A stretch of 64,000 nucleotides of DNA from Litoribaculum gwangyangense (GTDB taxonomy: Bacteria > Bacteroidota > Bacteroidia > Flavobacteriales > Flavobacteriaceae), in the NCBI RefSeq assembly GCF_039543505.1, contig NZ_BAABJW010000002.1, forward strand, positions 744,001 through 808,000, given 5' to 3'. The translations under genes and the position numbers were made by a program. Of the stretch, positions 26,139 through 35,867 are shown in pieces; the first letter of the stretch is position 1, and each line of letters begins with the position of its first letter. Under the pieces are notes generated by a model. It worked only from the letters and a program-made list of their open reading frames with translations, searched no databases and was not told where the DNA came from.

Positions 26139-28277
26139 ATGAAAAAAATTACTTTATTAATTTGCCTTTTTGTTTCATTTACTTGGGCACAGGCTGACTT
26201 AACTGTTACCGTAGATGTAAGTGAAATAGATCTTGGTACTGGTGGAATGAACATTGTTCATAATTACCAAAATCCAGCTTTTCAAGAGAATGCAGCAGTC
26301 AACAATAACGATGGTACTTGGTCATACACATTTACTGCAGTTCCTTTCGGTCAACAAATAGAATATATTTGGAGGGCGTACTGGCCAGCTAATGCATTTG
26401 CTGGATATAATGAAGCTTTAGTTCCACTTGTAGCATCAAAGGGATTAGAGAATGATATTGCGATTGATGAACCAAAAAATACTGATTTCTTTGCTTTCTG
26501 TAATAGAATCGCTACTGGTGGAACGCCGCCGGATACATACTATTTTGAATCATTCAGAAAACCAGGGGTTATTTACCCAGAAATAGCAGTAACTGGTACA
26601 GCAGGTGAATTCCATTATATAAGATATAGTGTAAATAGTTTTGACATAAATGGTGGTCCTGGTGCCGTAGATAATGGTGATGGAACACATACAGTTCGTG
26701 TAAGACCGTCAGTTGGCTTTGAATATTTATGGAACAACCAAGATACCACGACGGAAGAAAATTTAATAGCCTGTGCTAATGGAGGTGCTGCAGGTCCTGT
26801 AAATACTGATAATTTTTCATTCGCAAACAGAGTTCACACTGCTGGAATTAATGATAGAGATGAATTTAACGTTTGTCCAGAAGATGAAGCTTTAGTAATA
26901 GACTTTGAAACAGCTGATACGGGTGCTGGTTGGACCTGGACAGTCTTTGAAAACGATCCTGTAAATGGTTATAATGTGGCCGGTAGTATTGTTGCCAACC
27001 CAGTTGCTGGAGGAATAAACACATCTGCTAATGTTTTTCAATTTACTGGTGATCCAACTATGGAAGTATGGGGTAGAATAGGTGCCGAATCCGGACACCC
27101 GGCAGGAAATCCTTCAGTTACACCTTCTGATTTACCAGCATACACTGTTGATGACACTAACAACTACATGACAATGATGGTTTACCAAGTTGGGTATTCT
27201 GCACCTGTAAGAATTAAATTGGCTGGCGTTGCTAATGCATCTGTAGGCGAAGTAACTTCACAAAATTCTACTGTAGCTGACGAATGGACGAAATTGACTT
27301 TTGATATGAGTGCATATAATACATTGGGAGAGCAAATAGATCAAATTATTATTCTACCTAGTTTCGCTCCAAGTGCTACAGCTCGCACCATTTATATTGA
27401 TAATATTACGTTTGGAGCTGTACCATCTGGTGATTGTTTTGACGGGATTCAAAATGGTGATGAGGAAGGCGTTGATTGTGGAGGTAGATGTGGTAATTCA
27501 TGTGTTATTCCTGCACCGTTAGTTTCAGCTCCTGTTTCGATAACACCAGAAACAGACCAAAAATATATATTTAGCGATGAGTATACTATCCCTGCGAATA
27601 AATTAGATTTTAATAATCCTACATGGGCAACTGTTCCACCATCAAATTTTGGAACATCAACAGCAGAAGTTGTTTCTGGAACAACAGATAATATAAGATA
27701 TTTTACAGATGTAAATCTTTTATTCATGCCATTCACTCAGTTTGATGCCGGTGCATACAATTATTTTCACATAGACATATGGTCTGATACAAGCACGTTT
27801 GCTATCGTAAAACTAGAAGGTGCAGGAGGTCCTACTTTTAACGGAAACGTTGGAGTAACACTTACTCCTGGACAATGGACAAGTGTGGATATAGATTTGA
27901 ACACTTTTGGAGGACTTTCAAATCCAGGTGATAGATTTGGTATTTTTCAACTTGTGATTGAAGCTACAGCAGGTCTTGATTACTATTTTGATAATATTTA
28001 TTTCTCAAAATCGGCATTTACATTATCTACTAAAAATTTCGAGGTAGAAGGTTTAAAAGTATATCCTAACCCATCTCAAGATAGCTGGACAGTGAGTACT
28101 AAGAATATTAAAATGAACACCATTGAAGTATTTGATATTTTAGGGAAAAATGTGATGAGTTTGAAACCTGAATCTACAGAAGTAGAAATTGAGGCTTCTG
28201 AACTTACTACAGGGCTTTATTTTGCGAGAATAACAACTGATGAAGGTTCTGAAAGTTTAAAACTTGTAAAAAAATAA
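26139..28277 (+). CDS. T9SS-secreted multi-module glucan-binding protein
   Basis: 712 residues. Sec signal (MKKITLLICLFVSFTWAQA). Two related N-terminal modules (about 20-125 and 145-250; each has a NNDGTWSYTF or GDGTHTVRV-type strand and ends near FCNRIATGG or FANRVHTAG). A jelly-roll CBM-like module (about 255-430) ends TIYIDNITFG. A Cys linker CFDGIQNGDEEGVDCGG follows, then the locus-specific module from about 475 (KYIFSDEYT ... YYFDNIYFSK). A type IX sorting domain covers about 635-712 (LKVYPNPSQDSWTV, GLYFARI). No catalytic residues were recognised. Probably a secreted or cell-surface beta-glucan binder, with its own promoter and terminator. The first modules are unassigned. Confidence 0.75.
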   Translation: MKKITLLICLFVSFTWAQADLTVTVDVSEIDLGTGGMNIVHNYQNPAFQENAAVNNNDGTWSYTFTAVPFGQQIEYIWRAYWPANAFAGYNEALVPLVASKGLENDIAIDEPKNTDFFAFCNRIATGGTPPDTYYFESFRKPGVIYPEIAVTGTAGEFHYIRYSVNSFDINGGPGAVDNGDGTHTVRVRPSVGFEYLWNNQDTTTEENLIACANGGAAGPVNTDNFSFANRVHTAGINDRDEFNVCPEDEALVIDFETADTGAGWTWTVFENDPVNGYNVAGSIVANPVAGGINTSANVFQFTGDPTMEVWGRIGAESGHPAGNPSVTPSDLPAYTVDDTNNYMTMMVYQVGYSAPVRIKLAGVANASVGEVTSQNSTVADEWTKLTFDMSAYNTLGEQIDQIIILPSFAPSATARTIYIDNITFGAVPSGDCFDGIQNGDEEGVDCGGRCGNSCVIPAPLVSAPVSITPETDQKYIFSDEYTIPANKLDFNNPTWATVPPSNFGTSTAEVVSGTTDNIRYFTDVNLLFMPFTQFDAGAYNYFHIDIWSDTSTFAIVKLEGAGGPTFNGNVGVTLTPGQWTSVDIDLNTFGGLSNPGDRFGIFQLVIEATAGLDYYFDNIYFSKSAFTLSTKNFEVEGLKVYPNPSQDSWTVSTKNIKMNTIEVFDILGKNVMSLKPESTEVEIEASELTTGLYFARITTDEGSESLKLVKK

Positions 28278-28301
28278 GTTTATAACCAAATAAATTAAAT
28301 T

Positions 28302-28340
28302 AAAGGGAAAGGGGCATAATATAAACCTTTCCCTTTTTTT
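28302..28340 (+). terminator. Rho-independent terminator
   Basis: Stem AAAGGGAAAGG (28302-28312) and CCTTTCCCTTT (28326-28336) with a 13-base loop and a T tract, 25 bases after the preceding stop codon. Confidence 0.85.
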
Positions 28341-28474
28341 ATATTATTTGAACCTCAAAACAGGAATAATTACATTATTGGTTTTAAAATTATTATAACT
28401 CATTTTTTTTAATGAAATAAAATCCCACTAATCCAATAAGTAATTCAAAACTTAATAATTATAATATTTAAAAA

Positions 28475-29908
28475 ATGAATAAAATTATTTTACTTTTTTT
28501 TGTGTTGGCGATAACTATAGGGTATTCGCAAATTGCACCAATAGATTTTGAGCCCACAGGGAATGGAGCATCTTGGACATGGGTTACATTCGAACCCCCT
28601 CTTAATGAAACAGTAGAATTTACAGTAGTTAATAACCCATCTACTACAGGCATAAACAGTTCAGCCAATGTTGGCAAAATAGATATATCATTTGCCACAG
28701 GAGCAAACTGGGGTTCAGCTGGAGTAGAATCTACCCATGGTGCAGATATTGGGACTTTTTCCATCACTTCCGGTAACAGTTATGTTACCATGCAAGTGTA
28801 TCAAGAAGGATTTACCGCTCCTATAGCCCTTAAATTAGCTAATGCAACGAATGCCGCTTTACCAGAGGTTACTTCATTATTTCCTGTTACTACCGCGAAT
28901 GTTTGGCAAGAAGTCTATTTTGATTTATCCGCTTGGATTGGAAATCCTAACAACCCGGTAGATCAAATAATTTTTTATCCAAGCTATGCGCCAAGAGGGA
29001 CGGGTCACGTTGTTTATTTTGATAACATTTCTTTTGGCTCCCAACCGGCACCATCGTGTAGCGATGGCATTCAAAATGGCACCGAAACCGGTATAGATTG
29101 TGGAGGTACGTGTCCCAATGTTTGTCCGCCACCACCTGCACCAACCGTATCCGCTCCCACACCAATTCCAGCGGTAGCAGATGTATTGTATATTTATAGC
29201 GAGGCCTATACAAATCTCGCCAATAATATTGCGTTAATAAATACAAGTTCTTGGGCCACTACGCCTCCATCTAACTATAGCGGTCCATCAAGCAATTACG
29301 CCATACCGTCCGTAATTCCTACAGATAATGTGAGACTGTTTAATAATTTAAACAACGCCTTTATTCAATTTAATACCACCAATATTACCGATTACAAATA
29401 CTTTCATATTGATGTATGGTCTGCCAATGCCACATTCCTCAGAGTAGGTTTACAAGATTTAACTGCGGCAGTTGAAGGTTCCCAAAATTTCACCATTACA
29501 CAAAATCAATGGAATAGTATCGAAATTGATTTGGATGGTTTTGGAGGTTTAGCTGGAGATAGAAATGAAGTTTTCCAATTAGTATTTATTGGAGAACCTG
29601 TTGGTATAGCTGATATTTATGTTGATAACATCTATTTTTCAAAAGTTTCTACCCTAGATACTCAAGAATTTGAGATTACTGGTTTAAAAGTATATCCAAA
29701 CCCTTCTAAAAATGTTTGGACTATAAAAACCCAAGCTATTTCTATAAATTCAATTGAATTATACAATATACTCGGCAAAAAAGTAACGTCTTTATCCCCA
29801 AATAAGGATGAGGCGACCATCGATGGTTCGAAATTAAAGTCTGGGATGTATTTTGCTAAGATTAATACAGAAAATGGTTCAGCCAGTTTAAAATTAGTTA
29901 AACAATAG
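28475..29908 (+). CDS. T9SS-secreted glucan-binding protein, shorter paralogue
   Basis: 477 residues. Sec signal (MNKIILLFFVLAITIGYSQ). It is essentially the upstream 712-residue protein without its two N-terminal modules: a jelly roll (IDFEPTGNGASWTWVTFE ... VVYFDNISFG), a Cys linker (CSDGIQNGTETGIDCGGTC) with a short Pro stretch, the YIYSEAYTN ... IYVDNIYFSK module, and a type IX sorting tail (LKVYPNPSKNVWTI, GMYFAKI). Same-strand neighbour after a terminator, so probably transcribed separately. Glucan binding is inferred from modules shared with the operon lipoproteins. Confidence 0.75.
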   Translation: MNKIILLFFVLAITIGYSQIAPIDFEPTGNGASWTWVTFEPPLNETVEFTVVNNPSTTGINSSANVGKIDISFATGANWGSAGVESTHGADIGTFSITSGNSYVTMQVYQEGFTAPIALKLANATNAALPEVTSLFPVTTANVWQEVYFDLSAWIGNPNNPVDQIIFYPSYAPRGTGHVVYFDNISFGSQPAPSCSDGIQNGTETGIDCGGTCPNVCPPPPAPTVSAPTPIPAVADVLYIYSEAYTNLANNIALINTSSWATTPPSNYSGPSSNYAIPSVIPTDNVRLFNNLNNAFIQFNTTNITDYKYFHIDVWSANATFLRVGLQDLTAAVEGSQNFTITQNQWNSIEIDLDGFGGLAGDRNEVFQLVFIGEPVGIADIYVDNIYFSKVSTLDTQEFEITGLKVYPNPSKNVWTIKTQAISINSIELYNILGKKVTSLSPNKDEATIDGSKLKSGMYFAKINTENGSASLKLVKQ

Positions 29909-29926
29909 CCCAATTGAGTTAAAGTT

Positions 29927-29964
29927 AAAAAAAAAGCATCTTAAAATTAAGATGCTTTTTTTTT
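29927..29964. terminator. Bidirectional terminator between convergent genes
   Basis: Near-perfect hairpin GCATCTTAA/TTAAGATGC flanked by 9 A on the left and 9 T on the right. It serves both the T9SS binder and the convergent symporter gene. Confidence 0.9.
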
Positions 29965-29978
29965 ATTATAAATTAGTT

Positions 29979-31628
29979 TTACCAGAAAAGACTATACAAA
30001 ACTGTAAGTATTAGCAGAACGGCGAAAGAACCAATATTAAACAAAGGAGATGTTTTGAATAAAGCCTTTGTAATGGGAATACCTTTTTCATCATCAGCAC
30101 CCTTATGTTGTATATAGCTGTATATAGCTATAACTGCCATAGTAAGCAATAACGTATAGCCCATTTGATCCATAAAAGGCACATCTACAAAGATTGAAGA
30201 TGTAGACCATCCTTTAGGAGCTACCTTAAAATACATAGCGATTGGTATAGATACTAAAGCACCAACAATAGCCGCTTTGTTTGTAGTTTTTTTCCAGAAT
30301 AAACCAAGTAAAAATACCGCTAAAATTCCAGGACTAACTACCCCGGTATATTCTTGTATAAATTGAAAAGCTTGATCTAAATTACCCAAAAGTGGTGCCA
30401 TAATACAAGCTATCACCAATGCTACGAATGCTGAGATTCTTCCCATATTAACGGTAGCTTTATCTCCAGCATTTTTATTAATGTATTGCTTGTAAATATC
30501 CATAGTGAAAATGGTAGATGTTGAATTTAACATCGATGCCAAACTTGAAACAATAGCAGCAGCTAAAGCAGCAAAGGCTACCCCTTTAAGACCCGTTGGT
30601 AAAAATTGTAACAACCATGGATAGGCTTTATCGGCCTGCTCTAAAGAAGGTAAATTTTCTTGAGCCGCGAGTCCCAATCTAGCCATAATTTCAGGATCAT
30701 TTATCATAACGTAAGCGGCGATACCAGGAATCACAACAATTAATGGAATTATTAATTTCAAAAAAGCGGCTAATAAAATTCCTTTTTGGGCTTCCTTTAA
30801 AGACTTTGCCGCTAAGGTTCTTTGTATAATATATTGATTGAAACCCCAATAATATAAGTTGGCAACCCACATACCTCCTACTAAAACCCCTAAACCAGGT
30901 AAGTTTTTGTATTCAGGATTAGACTCATCCAATATCATTTCAAAACGCTCAGGAACTGCATCAAAAACAGTACTTAACCCTGCTAAAATGCCTTCTCCAC
31001 CAGATACGGTATTTAAGGCTAAATACGTTGTTACCAAACCACCTAGTACCAAAAATACAACTTGAATCACATCGGTCCATGCCACTGCGGACAAGCCACC
31101 ATACAATGAGTAGGCTGCGGCAAATAATGCCAAACCAATAACCCCATAAACCAAAGGAATTCCAATTATGGTTTCCAAAGCTAAAGACCCTAAATATAAA
31201 ACGGTAGTTAGATTTACGAAAACATATAAAGCTATCCAGAAAACAGCTAAAATAGTTTTTAAGTTGGTAGAAAATCTTTTCTCAACAAACTCAGGAATCG
31301 TGTAAAGACCTTTTTCAATAAAAATGGGTAAGAAATATTTACCAACAATAATCAAAGTTATGGCTGCCATCCATTCATAGGATGCTATAGCCAAACCAGA
31401 TGCAAATCCAGAACCAGACATCCCTATAAATTGTTCAGCAGAAATATTAGCCGCAATTAATGAGGCACCTATAGCCCACCATGGTAAAGATTTACTTGCT
31501 AAAAAATAATCTTCCGCATTTTTCTGGTGCCCCTCTTTATCTCGAGAAACCCAAAGGCCTACTCCCAAAATTAGAATGGCGTAAGCAATAAAGACCACAT
31601 AGTCCCACATTTCAAATCCTGATGTCAT
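29979..31628 (-). CDS. SSS-family sodium/sugar symporter
   Basis: 549 residues with about 13-14 membrane segments. SSS signatures include GASLIAANISAEQFIGMSG near residue 55 and a GGLSAVAWTDVIQ segment. The closest functional type is SGLT-like sodium/galactose or glucose symport. It is divergent from a GntR-regulated mutarotase-galK-galT operon across a shared inverted repeat, so galactose uptake is the likely job. A TATATTTG -7 box (31670-31663) with a TTG 22 bases upstream precedes it. Confidence 0.87.
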   Translation of the reverse strand: MTSGFEMWDYVVFIAYAILILGVGLWVSRDKEGHQKNAEDYFLASKSLPWWAIGASLIAANISAEQFIGMSGSGFASGLAIASYEWMAAITLIIVGKYFLPIFIEKGLYTIPEFVEKRFSTNLKTILAVFWIALYVFVNLTTVLYLGSLALETIIGIPLVYGVIGLALFAAAYSLYGGLSAVAWTDVIQVVFLVLGGLVTTYLALNTVSGGEGILAGLSTVFDAVPERFEMILDESNPEYKNLPGLGVLVGGMWVANLYYWGFNQYIIQRTLAAKSLKEAQKGILLAAFLKLIIPLIVVIPGIAAYVMINDPEIMARLGLAAQENLPSLEQADKAYPWLLQFLPTGLKGVAFAALAAAIVSSLASMLNSTSTIFTMDIYKQYINKNAGDKATVNMGRISAFVALVIACIMAPLLGNLDQAFQFIQEYTGVVSPGILAVFLLGLFWKKTTNKAAIVGALVSIPIAMYFKVAPKGWSTSSIFVDVPFMDQMGYTLLLTMAVIAIYSYIQHKGADDEKGIPITKALFKTSPLFNIGSFAVLLILTVLYSLFW

Positions 31629-31662
31629 AATTATATAAGTTTAGTTGGTTACTGTATGAAGC

Positions 31663-31670
31663 CAAATATA
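31663..31670 (-). promoter_or_regulatory. Promoter -7 box of the symporter gene
   Basis: TATATTTG on the minus strand fits the Bacteroidota TAnnTTTG consensus, with TTG at 31695-31693 as the -33 element (22-base spacer) and a 34-base stretch to the ATG. Confidence 0.55.
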
Positions 31671-31706
31671 AAGATTTAATTTTTAAAAAAAACAATTTTA
31701 ATATAG

Positions 31707-31740
31707 AAAAAACATACTAGACCCTACTAGTATGTTTTTT
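31707..31740. promoter_or_regulatory. Perfect 14-bp inverted repeat, candidate operator of the galactose regulator
   Basis: AAAAAACATACTAG (31707-31720) and CTAGTATGTTTTTT (31727-31740) are exact inverted repeats around ACCCTA. The element lies between the two divergent promoters, just upstream of the symporter -33 element and 13 bases before the regulator -7 box. This placement suits an operator better than a terminator, since no gene ends here. Confidence 0.65.
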
Positions 31741-31753
31741 AGATTAAATTTTA

Positions 31754-31761
31754 TATATTTG
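31754..31761 (+). promoter_or_regulatory. Promoter -7 box of the galactose operon
   Basis: TATATTTG, matching TAnnTTTG, 9 bases before the regulator ATG, giving a very short or no leader. Confidence 0.55.
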
Positions 31762-31770
31762 TAGTATATC

Positions 31771-32763
31771 ATGATTGTAGTCAAAAAAAAAATAGGGATT
31801 CCAAAATATAAGCAAATCATCAATTCTATTGAAGAAGCTATACTTTCTGGCACTCTGCAAAAAGGTGATCAAATACCTTCAATAAATAGTATAAAAAACG
31901 ACAACAAACTTTCTAGAGATACTGTTTTAACTGCATTTAATGAATTAAAAACCAGAGGCATTATTCATTCTGTGGTAGGTAAAGGTTATTATGTTTCTAG
32001 TGAAAATATTGATGTAACTCAAAAAGTCTTTTTACTTTTTGACGAATTAAATGCATTCAAAGAGGATTTATATAATTCCTTTTTAGAGCATCTGGGAGAC
32101 AGCGTTCAAGTGGATATTTTTTTTCACCATTTCAATAAAAACATATTTGATAAATTAATCAATGATAACACTGGAGATTACAATTATTATGTGATTATGC
32201 CCGCTAATTTAACAAACACTAGTGCTGTTATTCAAAATTTGCCTCATGACAAAGTTTATATTCTAGACCAAATTCATGGCGATTTACAGTCGTATTCCGC
32301 TATTTATCAAAATTTTGAAAGTGATATTTTTAATAATCTCTCCGAAGTTATAAATCTTGTCAAGAAATATAAAAAAATGGTTCTTGTTTTTGACAAAGAA
32401 AAGCAGCCCCTAGGTATGAAAACAGGATTTATTAAATTTTGTGAAAAACATATCATACCTTTTGATATCATTGATTCTGTGAAAGAAAGAAATTTAGATT
32501 CTGGCGAATTATACATCATTCCTGATGATAAAAACTTACTTAGAATCATTAAAAACATTAAAAACAACAACCTGAGGCTAGCTCAAGATATAGGTATCAT
32601 ATCCTACAATGAAACCTTACTAAAAGAAATTGTTGAAGGTGGTGTTACCACTATTTCAACAGATTTTAACGTCATGGGAAAACGTTTAGCTGAAATGATA
32701 ATAAACAAACAACACCTGAAAATAGAAAACCCCAATAAACTCATTCTTAGAAACTCACTCTGA
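31771..32763 (+). CDS. GntR-family regulator with LacI-type sensor domain
   Basis: 330 residues. An N-terminal GntR winged helix (residues about 8-75: SIEEAILSGTLQKGDQIPSI, SRDTVLTAFNELKTRGII) is joined to a periplasmic-binding-protein-like sensor domain (about 85-325; GIISYNETLLKEIVEGGVTT, ending MGKRLAEMIINKQ). This GntR/LacI hybrid is common in Bacteroidota sugar operons. It is the first gene of the galactose operon and lies next to a perfect inverted repeat, its likely operator. The effector is probably galactose or a derivative (inference). Confidence 0.85.
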   Translation: MIVVKKKIGIPKYKQIINSIEEAILSGTLQKGDQIPSINSIKNDNKLSRDTVLTAFNELKTRGIIHSVVGKGYYVSSENIDVTQKVFLLFDELNAFKEDLYNSFLEHLGDSVQVDIFFHHFNKNIFDKLINDNTGDYNYYVIMPANLTNTSAVIQNLPHDKVYILDQIHGDLQSYSAIYQNFESDIFNNLSEVINLVKKYKKMVLVFDKEKQPLGMKTGFIKFCEKHIIPFDIIDSVKERNLDSGELYIIPDDKNLLRIIKNIKNNNLRLAQDIGIISYNETLLKEIVEGGVTTISTDFNVMGKRLAEMIINKQHLKIENPNKLILRNSL

Positions 32764-32770
32764 TTAAAAA

Positions 32771-33658
32771 ATGTACGATATCACACATCATCAAAATACC
32801 AATATCCTTGAAGTTAATAATTCTAAAAATCAGGTTCATGCCAAAATTTGTCTAAATGATGGTGCCAGTCTACAAGAATTAAAATTAAATAGCCATGAAA
32901 TTATTCAAGATTTATCTCCCTTAACTTACGATAACACTTATGCTTCATCGATATTATTTCCTTTTGCCAACAGAATAAAAGACGGTATATATTCCTTTAA
33001 TAATACCCTATATCAATTTGATATTAATCAAAAAGAAGAAAACAATGCTTTACATGGTTTGGTTTACAACAAAACGTTTCATGTTGTTGAAACTAAAGTA
33101 GATGATAATAGTGCCACCATAAAATTGGAATATGTTGAGAAAAGCAAACCCAAAGGGTTTCCTTACACTTACTCAATAATACTAGAATATGAATTTACAA
33201 AGACTCATGTATGTTTAAAAATTGACGTGAAAAATACCGATGGTGAAGCTTTTCCATTTACCCTTGGATGGCACCCTTATTTTGTAAGTGATAACCTATT
33301 TAAAAGTGCTTTAAAATTTGAAAGTACCCAAAAACTTATGATAGGCGAACGAAATATTACAACGGGAATCAAAGAAATAAAACCTTCTGAACTATTTCAA
33401 GTAAAAAACAAACAACTAGATGATTGTTGGATTTTAAATTCGGGAGTAATACAATTTTTAACACCAAAGTATAAGTTGATTTTAGAGTCTTCAGAAAAAA
33501 ATAACTTCCTACAACTTTACACCCCTCCTAAGTTAAATACCATAGCTATTGAGCCAACTACAGGCGTCTCAGATAGTTTTAATAACAACATAGGATTACA
33601 AATTTTAAAACCAAAGGAAACCTATTCTATAACCTGGAATTTAAGAATCAATAACTAA
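32771..33658 (+). CDS. Aldose 1-epimerase family protein (galactose mutarotase)
   Basis: 295 residues, no signal peptide. The galactose mutarotase-like beta-sandwich is shown by NALHGLVYNKTF (His), FTLGWHPYFV (second His) and TIAIEPTTGVSDSFN (catalytic Glu), the three residues of this family. It interconverts alpha and beta anomers ahead of galactokinase. It sits 7 bases after the regulator and 12 before galK. Confidence 0.88.
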   Translation: MYDITHHQNTNILEVNNSKNQVHAKICLNDGASLQELKLNSHEIIQDLSPLTYDNTYASSILFPFANRIKDGIYSFNNTLYQFDINQKEENNALHGLVYNKTFHVVETKVDDNSATIKLEYVEKSKPKGFPYTYSIILEYEFTKTHVCLKIDVKNTDGEAFPFTLGWHPYFVSDNLFKSALKFESTQKLMIGERNITTGIKEIKPSELFQVKNKQLDDCWILNSGVIQFLTPKYKLILESSEKNNFLQLYTPPKLNTIAIEPTTGVSDSFNNNIGLQILKPKETYSITWNLRINN

Positions 33659-33670
33659 ACTAACATAAAA

Positions 33671-34819
33671 ATGAATACAGCTATAATAAATGAGGTTAAA
33701 AAAACCTTTATAGAAACTTTTAAAAAAGACCCGATACTTATATTTTCTCCTGGAAGAATTAATATCATAGGTGAACATACTGATTATAATGATGGTTTTG
33801 TTTTTCCTGCTGCAGTAGATAAAGGTATTGCTGCAGCCATTCAAAAAAGTAATTCCAATTTTAGTACTGCTTATGCGTTGGATATGGACAGTAAAATTGA
33901 ATTTCATTTAGATAAATTGAAACCTTCGAAAGAAGGAAGCTGGGAAAATTATGTGTTTGGTGTTGTGGCCGAAATACAAAACAGAAATAAGGTCATTGGT
34001 AATTTTAATATCGTTTTTAAAGGTAATATTCCTGGTGGAGCCGGTATGTCATCATCTGCTGCCCTGGAAAACAGTGTGGTATTTGGTTTGAATGAACTTT
34101 TTAGTCTAGGGTTAACCAAACACGATATGATATTAATTTCACAAAAAGCAGAACATAATTATGTAGGGGTAAAATGTGGTATTATGGACCAATATGCCAG
34201 TATGTTTGGCATAAAAAACAATGCACTGCTTTTAGATTGCAAAACAGTTGAATCCAAGCCATATGAGGTTGATTTTAAAGACCATCAACTTATGCTTATC
34301 AATACTAATGTAAAACATAGCTTATCTGATAGTGCCTATAATGACCGCCGATCAGCTTGTGAAAGCATAGCAGAATTGTTAGGTATAAAAGCATTAAGGG
34401 ATGCCAATGAAGCGGATTTAGTTACAATAAAAAATAAAGTAACACCTGAGAATTATCAGAAAGCATTGTACGTTATTCAAGAAAATGATAGAGCTATAAA
34501 AGCTTCCAAAGCAATAGAAAACAATGATTTAATTACTTTAGGTGCTTTAATATATGCATCGCATGAAGGATTATCAAAGCAGTATAAAGTAAGTTGTGAT
34601 GAGTTAGATTATCTAGTAGAACTTGCAAAATCAAGTGATTTTGTATTAGGAGCTAGAATGATGGGTGGCGGTTTTGGTGGTTGCACCATTAATTTGGTTG
34701 CAAAAAACAAAGCAAAAGCATTTGCAGATGCAGCTTCTGAAGCTTACTATAATAAATTCAACAGGGAGTGTTCTGTATATTTTATTGAACTGTCACAGGG
34801 TACACATCTCGTAAACTAA
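33671..34819 (+). CDS. galK: Galactokinase
   Basis: 382 residues, a typical galactokinase length. All three GHMP motifs are intact: SPGRINIIGEHTDYNDG (galactokinase signature), GGAGMSSSAALENSV (ATP loop) and ARMMGGGFGGCTINLV. It phosphorylates galactose to galactose 1-phosphate, the first committed step of the Leloir pathway. Next gene is galT after 19 bases. No galE is in this window. Confidence 0.97.
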   Translation: MNTAIINEVKKTFIETFKKDPILIFSPGRINIIGEHTDYNDGFVFPAAVDKGIAAAIQKSNSNFSTAYALDMDSKIEFHLDKLKPSKEGSWENYVFGVVAEIQNRNKVIGNFNIVFKGNIPGGAGMSSSAALENSVVFGLNELFSLGLTKHDMILISQKAEHNYVGVKCGIMDQYASMFGIKNNALLLDCKTVESKPYEVDFKDHQLMLINTNVKHSLSDSAYNDRRSACESIAELLGIKALRDANEADLVTIKNKVTPENYQKALYVIQENDRAIKASKAIENNDLITLGALIYASHEGLSKQYKVSCDELDYLVELAKSSDFVLGARMMGGGFGGCTINLVAKNKAKAFADAASEAYYNKFNRECSVYFIELSQGTHLVN

Positions 34820-34838
34820 CCAACTCAATTAGCTAAAA

Positions 34839-35861
34839 ATGAAACCAACAGATTTACAAGACTATTCTCATAAACGATTCAATATATTAACTGGTGAATG
34901 GGTTTTAGTATCTCCGCACAGAGCCAAAAGACCTTGGCAAGGGCAAAATGAAACGGTAAATAATGAAAAACGCCCAACTTATGACGAAACATGTTATTTA
35001 TGTGCAGGAAATAAAAGAATAAACGGCGAGCTAAATCCTAATTACAAAGATGTTTTTGTGTTTACCAACGATTTTGCAGCATTACAAAGCGATTCTCCAA
35101 CTTTTTCACTTGAAGAAGGTCTTTTTGTAGCAAAAAGTGAAAAAGGCATTTGTAAAGTGATTTGCTTTAGCCCAGACCACTCAAAAAGTTTAGCCGACAT
35201 GTCTCCCGGGGAGATACAAAAAGTTGTGTTTGAATGGCAAAAACAATACCAAGAATTAGGCTCAAACCCCATGATAAACTACGTTCAAATATTTGAGAAT
35301 AAGGGAGCGGTAATGGGCTGTAGTAATCCGCATCCGCATGGTCAAATTTGGAGTCAATCAACACTTCCAAATGAGGTGGATAAAAAAAACACACAACAGT
35401 TAAATTATTTTATTAAAAACAATAGCAGTCTTTTAGGGGACTATTTAAAACAAGAACAAGAAAAACAAGAACGCATTATTTATGAAAATGATTCGTTTGT
35501 TGTATTGATTCCTTTTTGGGCGGTATGGCCCTTTGAAACCATGATAGTTCCAAAAAAACACCAACCTCACATATTGAGTATGGATGAAGATGAAGCATTT
35601 TTATATGCTGAGGCTATTTCAGTCATAACAAAAGCTTACGATAAATTATTCAACACTTCATTCCCTTACTCTAGTGGTATCCACCAAGCACCAACAAATG
35701 CAGACATAAACAAACATTGGCATTGGCATATGAGCTTTTATCCACCCTTATTAAGAAGTGCTACGGTTAAAAAATTCATGGTTGGATATGAGATGTTCGG
35801 TTCGCCACAGAGAGACATTACAGCCGAAAGCGCCGTGAAAATGCTTAAAAATTTACTTTAA
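34839..35861 (+). CDS. galT: Galactose-1-phosphate uridylyltransferase
   Basis: 340 residues, normal length. The active site GCSNPHPHGQIWSQS contains the nucleophilic His of HPHGQ. Zinc-type Cys pair CYLCAGNKRINGE near residue 51 and C-terminal HWHWHMSFYPPLLRS are conserved. It exchanges UMP between UDP-glucose and galactose 1-phosphate. The stop lies 6 bases before a GH16 gene, so that enzyme is transcribed with the pathway. Confidence 0.97.
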   Translation: MKPTDLQDYSHKRFNILTGEWVLVSPHRAKRPWQGQNETVNNEKRPTYDETCYLCAGNKRINGELNPNYKDVFVFTNDFAALQSDSPTFSLEEGLFVAKSEKGICKVICFSPDHSKSLADMSPGEIQKVVFEWQKQYQELGSNPMINYVQIFENKGAVMGCSNPHPHGQIWSQSTLPNEVDKKNTQQLNYFIKNNSSLLGDYLKQEQEKQERIIYENDSFVVLIPFWAVWPFETMIVPKKHQPHILSMDEDEAFLYAEAISVITKAYDKLFNTSFPYSSGIHQAPTNADINKHWHWHMSFYPPLLRSATVKKFMVGYEMFGSPQRDITAESAVKMLKNLL

Positions 35862-35867
35862 AAGCTT

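Noticed and set aside
8837..29908. Search for a SusC/SusD pair in the glucan locus
   Set aside because: No TonB-dependent receptor plug or SusD-like lipoprotein was found; the large barrel gene lacks a TonB box and plug domain.
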